The notes below the pieces were generated by a model, which saw only the letters and a program-made list of their open reading frames with translations, did no database searches and was not told where the DNA came from. A stretch of DNA of 32,861 bases from Rubrobacter sp. (GTDB lineage Bacteria > Actinomycetota > Rubrobacteria > Rubrobacterales > Rubrobacteraceae), in contig JADDPM010000002.1 of assembly GCA_016781885.1 (NCBI GenBank), positions 1-32,861 on the forward strand, in the 5' to 3' direction. Each line of letters begins with the position of its first letter. The first letter of the stretch is position 1. The translations under genes and the position numbers were made by a program. Shown here piece after piece: positions 29,048 to 32,861 of the stretch.

Positions 29048-29808
29048 GGCTGGCCACGAGGAGGTGGGGCGAGGAGATTAATCCGCTCGCCATCCTCGTG
29101 CACGGAGTATCGGCCTCCTCGCGCACCTGGTGGCGGGTCGGCCCCTGGTTCGCGAGTAGAGGCTGGCACGCGGTCGCGGTCGACCTGCGCGGGCACGGTG
29201 AGAGCCCGCGAGCTACAGAGAACCTCGGACTGGAGGGCTTGGCCGAAGACCTGTACGAGACCATCTACGGGCTGGCAGGGGAGCGCGTATACGTGCTCCT
29301 CGGACACTCTCTGGGCGCGCTCGCCGCCCTCGAACTCTGTCGGAGGCACGCAGACCTCGTCAAGAGGTTGGTGCTGGAAGAGCCGCCGGGCTCGGAGAGC
29401 ACGGACTTCGCCGAGATCGCCCAGGGTATTGAGGCCGACGCCGTCCGGGCGAGGGAAGCACCCGAAGCCTTCGAGCGCGAGCAGCTCGCAGAGAACCCCT
29501 TATGGTCTGAGGAGGACTCTGTGGCGAACGTATTGGGCCTGCGACAGTGCGACGCCGGATCGGTAGCCGCGATGGTCCGGAAAGGTTTACGCTACGACCT
29601 GAAGGATCTGGCAAGGTCGGTAAAGGTCCCGTCCTTGCTCATTCTGGGGAGCGAGGCACGAGGCTCGTCTCTACCCGAACCCGAACGTACGTCCGTCGCT
29701 AGCGCGTTGAGCGGTGGCAGGATCGAGGTGTTCGACGCCGGTCACGGCGTACACCGGGACAACTACGAAGGCTACGTCCGACTCCTGGAGGGCTGGCTCC
29801 GAGAATAG
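29044..29808 (+). CDS. Alpha/beta hydrolase
   Basis: A 254-residue alpha/beta-hydrolase fold protein. VHGVSASSRTWW forms the oxyanion region, then VAVDLRGHGESP, the nucleophile elbow GHSLG with S89, a cap region rich in Glu and Ala, VKVPSLLILGS, and the catalytic His in DAGHGVHRDN (H234 or H237). The start is a TTG at 29044 within the previous gene's stop (TTGA), so it is translationally coupled to the SDR gene and they may act in one pathway on the same substrate. Substrate class (ester, lactone, epoxide) cannot be told from sequence. Confidence 0.85.
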   Translation: MRLATRRWGEEINPLAILVHGVSASSRTWWRVGPWFASRGWHAVAVDLRGHGESPRATENLGLEGLAEDLYETIYGLAGERVYVLLGHSLGALAALELCRRHADLVKRLVLEEPPGSESTDFAEIAQGIEADAVRAREAPEAFEREQLAENPLWSEEDSVANVLGLRQCDAGSVAAMVRKGLRYDLKDLARSVKVPSLLILGSEARGSSLPEPERTSVASALSGGRIEVFDAGHGVHRDNYEGYVRLLEGWLRE

Positions 29809-29841
29809 GCTGCGCTGGAGGCTATAAGAAAGGCCCCAATA

Positions 29842-30116
29842 TTACATGTTCTCGTCCTGGGCGACGTCGCAGATGGTGATCCCCTCTCCCACGAAGCCTT
29901 TTCGTGGCCCATCTCCTGGAACTGCCCCTCATCTTCTGTAAGTGTTGGCGAAGTAACGCTTGACGATGGCCCAGCGAAGGTCAGTCTGGTGGAGATCTGG
30001 CGGTTACTCATGCCGTAGGCGATGAGCAGCAATATCTCCAGTTCACTGGCGGAGACTGCGTCACCCGCTCCCCCCAATGCCTCTTTGAGCGCCTCCCGCA
30101 GCCTCCCCGCTATCAT
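29842..30116 (-). pseudogene. LuxR-type helix-turn-helix regulator pseudogene
   Basis: An ATG at 30116 begins MIAGRLREALKEAL, then VSASELEILLLIAYGMSNRQIS, the first half of a LuxR-type HTH. A frameshift near 29970 then leads to AIVKRYFANTYRR, matching the recognition helix (usually ATVKRHLANIYxK). A TGA at 29931-29929 follows. After it the frame continues GAVPGDGPRKG, EGITICDVAQDENM and a stop at 29844-29842. One frameshift and one nonsense codon break it. It looks like one of the small stand-alone LuxR regulators of about 90-100 residues. It lies between the hydrolase and gatD genes. Confidence 0.72.
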
Positions 30117-30284
30117 GCTCTACCCTTCGGAGAGACCGCCACGCGGACCGGGCGAGCAGGTGCTCGGAGGAGGAGCTCTTGACCAGCTAGACCTTACCCC
30201 CCGACGTACTGGCTATCGTAATGTATGTTATCGCGCCGAGCTTCCTACCTTTCGAGGCTCTTTCTGGCGACGGGGCCGGTTCCG

Positions 30285-31049
30285 TTAGCCCTTCCGGAGA
30301 CGGTTAGCGACGGAGGCGAAGGCAGCTCTCTCGGCGGAGTCGTCAAGTGGTTCGAGCTCCGCGCGCTCGTCCACGCGACGCAGGGCGCCCAGGATGAGCT
30401 GGTCGGTGAGCCAGGGGTTCTTGGGGAGAAGCGAGCCGTGCAGGTAGGTGCCGTAGGCGTTGAGGCGGCGCGCACCCTCGGTGCCGTCGCGGCCGTTATT
30501 GCCGTAACCTACTATCACGTCCGCGAAGGGCTCCGCGTCCTCGGCCAGCTCGGTGCGACCGCCGTGGTTCTCGAAGCCGGCGACCTCGCGGACTACGCGA
30601 TCTTCCTCCGGGTCGCGGACACGGGCGAGGACGTTTCCGATCAGACGCACCTCGTCTCCTCTACGCGGCCTCGTGTACATGTCGAAGACGCCGATGCCGG
30701 GTAGCTTCTGCCCCTCCGGCGTCTCGTAGTAGTGGCCCATGAGTTGGTAGCCCCCGCAGACGCCGAGGATCACGCCCCCGTCCTCGACGATAGCCCGGAG
30801 GTCCGCGCCCTTCGTACCGGAGAGGTCCTCGACGAGGAGCGTCTGCTCTCGGTCCTGCCCCCCGCCGAAGAGGAAGAGGTCCGCGGAGGAGGTAGGACTT
30901 ATAGGCTCGCCGATCCCCACGTCCACGACTTCGACCGCGATACCGCGCCACTCGGCGCGCTTCTTTATGGCGATGACGTTCCCGCGGTCGCCGTAGAGGT
31001 TCATCATGTCCGCGTAGAGATGGTGGATGGTGAGCTTGATTTGTCCCAA
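30285..31049 (-). CDS. gatD: Lipid II isoglutaminyl synthase, glutamine amidotransferase subunit
   Basis: A 254-residue class I-like glutaminase of the GatD group. With MurT it amidates the D-Glu of lipid II to D-isoglutamine. Key features: LYADMMNLYGDRGNV at the N-terminus, FLFGGGQDREQTLLVEDL, nucleophile C98 in ILGVCGGYQLMG, GIGVFDMYT, VAGFENHGGRT, VGYGNNGRDGTEG, and H204 in TYLHGSLLPKNP. These match GatD throughout, and the length is normal. The start is a TTG at 31049 with GGGAG seven bases upstream. murT normally sits directly upstream. Here that position is taken by a serine-recombinase remnant whose 3' end contains the gatD ribosome binding site, so gatD has lost its usual partner locally. 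Confidence 0.9.
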   Translation of the reverse strand: MGQIKLTIHHLYADMMNLYGDRGNVIAIKKRAEWRGIAVEVVDVGIGEPISPTSSADLFLFGGGQDREQTLLVEDLSGTKGADLRAIVEDGGVILGVCGGYQLMGHYYETPEGQKLPGIGVFDMYTRPRRGDEVRLIGNVLARVRDPEEDRVVREVAGFENHGGRTELAEDAEPFADVIVGYGNNGRDGTEGARRLNAYGTYLHGSLLPKNPWLTDQLILGALRRVDERAELEPLDDSAERAAFASVANRLRKG

Positions 31050-32078
31050 TGCATAACTCCCTTCGTGTTTGTGGCCCCTATCGTAATCTCCACGGTGCCG
31101 TCCGCGCGGACCGCAGCCCGCAGGCCAAGCCTCACGTAGAGTTCCCGGAACCTCCCGCCCCGGGCGGCCTCGGCGGCGAGGCGCTTGTCGGCCAGTTCCT
31201 CGTCGGTGAGGTACCTTATTCTATCGGGTGAGCATATAGATGCCGAACGGGTTGTCGGGCGTCCGCTCGTCGGGTACGGTCTCGTACTCGCGTACCCGGA
31301 CCTCCGGCCCCACGAACTACGGCAGGTCGCGCAGATACTCCTCGACCAACTCCGGCAACTCCTCAAGCTCCCGGAGGCGGGCCTCCCCATCCGCGAGTAC
31401 CGCGAGCCGCGCCTCCAGGTTCTCGCGCTCCTCCGCCAGCGCGTCGAGCTTCTCGCGGAGCTTAGTCATTGAGATCAAGCCCTCCGCCTGATGGTCGCGG
31501 AAGTTGTCCGCAACGAGCTCAAGTTTTGCGAGGCGCTCGCGTGCGCTCGTCCTCTCCCTCGCGTTGCGGAGCCAGGGTTTAGACTCCCGCTCAGCCCTCA
31601 CCTGCTGCTCCACCTGCTCCCGGAGGACGTTGGGGTCCTTAATGAGGCGCACGGCGAACTCACGCCCGCGCTCCTCCAAGGGCTCGGCGCGGTGGTTGCG
31701 GTTCGGGCAGCCCGACCTCCCCTTCTCCTCGACCTTCATCATACAGAGGTAGTAGTGGTACGGCCCTCGCTTGCGCCCCTTCGGCGCCACCGTGTGCCCG
31801 GAGAGGCCGCGACCGCACTCGGCACACGCCGCGAACCCCCCGAAAGCTCTCAGACGCGCCGCCCCGCCTTCGGTGCGAGGAGCCTGAGCCCAACGTTGCG
31901 CCTAGCCCTCTCCGCCACCTCCCTCAGGACGCCCGAGTCGGGGACGGGGAGGGCTATCCACTCCTCGCGGGGTTTCTCGGTGTGCTCGCGGACGTCGCGG
32001 TAGGTACCGTCAGGCCGCCTCTTGCGCCCGAGGACCTTCCAGTCGTGCCTCCCCGACCACGTGATGCCGTAGCTCGCG
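31050..32078 (-). pseudogene. Serine recombinase remnant (C-terminal half)
   Basis: Joined minus-strand frames give the C-terminal part of a large serine recombinase. From 32078: ASYGITWSGRHDWKVLGRKR, then PREEWIALPVPDSGVL and APKAGRRV, where a TGA (31852-31850) replaces the expected Trp, then ELSGG. After a one-base loss comes the zinc ribbon GFAACAECGRGLSGHTV and GPYHYYLC...GCPNRNH, then a long coiled coil (LREKLDALAEERENLEARL) ending VEEYLRDLP. A TAG follows at 31319-31317, then FVGPEVRVREYET and DNPFGIYML. A frameshift near 31229 gives SPDRIRYLTDEELADKRL and FRELYVRLGLRAAV. The N-terminal catalytic domain is missing. At least two nonsense codons and two frameshifts mean it is dead. It probably derives from an integrated element. 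Confidence 0.85.
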
Positions 32079-32861
32079 TCCTTGTCCAGCCGAGCGCCCT
32101 TGCGCGTGAGGGGCGAGCAGGAATACCCCGTCTTACCCCTGACGCTGCCCTCCTCAACCCAGAATCCAACAGAGGAGGAGATCCTAACAACCCCCTCGGG
32201 GCGGCTTTTTGTGGAGCGCACCCGGGCAGCCTCTCCTTTCTTTTCGCTCACTACTGAGAACGCCTCTTCGGTGGCGGCGATCTGCTGGCGGCTAGCCGGA
32301 CTGCCCTTGGCTCTGGAGCTGGCCGCGGCGAAGGTGAGCCTCCTTGAGCCCCAAGCCCTCCTCTCCAGGCTCGACCAGGCGCTTTCTATGGCGTGGGCTC
32401 GCGACCTACCCGAGCACCAGAGGACCATGCACGTCACACTGGACTGGAGTCACGAGCTGCTCTCAGAGCCGGAGCGCAGGCTTTTCCGTTGTCTGTCAGT
32501 ATTCGCGGGAGGCTTCACGCTGGAAGCCGGCCGAGACGGTCGGGGCGAGCGAGGAGCCAGAGGATGTGCTGGGTCTATTGGGTGCCCTGGTGGAGCAGTC
32601 GCTGGTCGTAGTGCAGTCGCCTAAGGAGGGCGGCGAGGCGCGCTACGGGACGCTCGAGCCGGTCAGGCAATACGCGCTGGAAAAGCTGGAGGGAAGCGGG
32701 GAGGGCGAGCGGGTCGGCATGCGGCACGCCGAGTACTACCTAGCGCTCGCGGAGCAGGCGTGCGGAGCTACAGGGACCGCGCCAGGCGGAGTGGCTGGAC
32801 GATCTCGCCCGCGAGCACGACAACGTGAGGGCGGCGATGGCGTGGCTGCTCGAGCGAGACA
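32073..32861 (+). pseudogene. Truncated, frameshifted NB-ARC/LuxR-type ATPase regulator (runs off right edge)
   Basis: Plus-strand frames give the C-terminal part of an STAND/NB-ARC-type ATPase of the AfsR/LuxR kind. SSRAPLRVRGEQEYPV starts just after the junction. RLFVERTRAASPFFSLTTEN, ICWRLAGLPLALELAAA, LPEHQRTMHVTLDWSHELLS and RRLFRCLSVFAGGFTLEA follow. A frameshift near 32535 gives AETVGASEEPEDVLGLLGAL, EARYGTLEPVRQYALEKLE and MRHAEYYLALAEQA. Another near 32762 gives AELQGPRQAEWLDDLAREHD, NVRAAMAWLLE and then the window edge. The Walker A/B part that should precede it is absent, replaced by the recombinase remnant in the opposite direction. Two frameshifts and the missing nucleotide-binding core make it a pseudogene. 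A tetratricopeptide and HTH region may lie beyond the edge. Confidence 0.82.

Noticed and set aside
1..32861. tRNA, rRNA or CRISPR arrays
   Set aside because: No T-loop pattern with flanking acceptor stems, no rRNA-like blocks and no regularly spaced repeats were seen; the only short tandem repeat is the protein linker at 14223-14297.

Overview
The window is high-GC DNA with dense, short-spaced operons, many GTG/TTG starts and regular use of ATA for isoleucine. A TreT-type trehalose synthase lies beside OtsA and OtsB, and an Asp23/AmaP/DUF2273 envelope-stress operon is present. Together these point to a Rubrobacter-like actinobacterium. That assignment is inference from gene content; no rRNA or tRNA gene is visible.

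Layout. 1-2153: a partial cytochrome bd-type oxidase subunit I-like gene running off the left edge, a small stress-type membrane protein, and an orphan membrane protein. 2337-6350: an NCS2 purine permease, then an envelope-stress cluster (GlsB-like protein, two Asp23-type proteins, two AmaP-type anchors, DUF2273). 6702-12045: glycerate 2-kinase, a wrecked small gene, and convergent trehalose loci (otsB on plus; treT-otsA on minus). 12170-15588: an RsbW-like anti-sigma factor with a SigB/SigF-type promoter, a slipin, and a secreted coiled-coil NlpC/P60 hydrolase ending in a perfect-palindrome terminator. 15839-18974: a minus-strand operon of AI-2E-family exporter, CDP-alcohol phosphatidyltransferase, a uracil-DNA-glycosylase-like protein and a presenilin/signal-peptide-peptidase-like membrane protein. 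19107-20662: a degenerate LytM-like protein and a site-2 protease. 20824-27541: a minus-strand run of moeA, a helix-hairpin-helix protein, a DnaQ-UvrC-like fusion, and a PhoB/PhoR-type two-component pair. 28331-29808: an SDR-alpha/beta-hydrolase pair. 30285-31049: gatD.

The right-hand 5 kb is decaying. It holds a cyanase pseudogene, a LuxR-type HTH pseudogene, a serine-recombinase remnant, and a truncated, frameshifted NB-ARC/LuxR-type ATPase joined head-to-head to that remnant. A fifth pseudogene lies at 8007-8353. None appears as a clean ORF; I recognised them by joining reading frames.

The best candidate for something undescribed is the presenilin-like protein at 15839-16624. It keeps two membrane aspartates about 50 residues apart and a C-terminal PALP motif, but has variant sequences around both aspartates. 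Second is the helix-hairpin-helix protein coupled to the exonuclease-GIY-YIG fusion. The overall theme is stress survival: osmoprotectant synthesis, envelope stress, DNA repair, and membrane and peptidoglycan remodelling.
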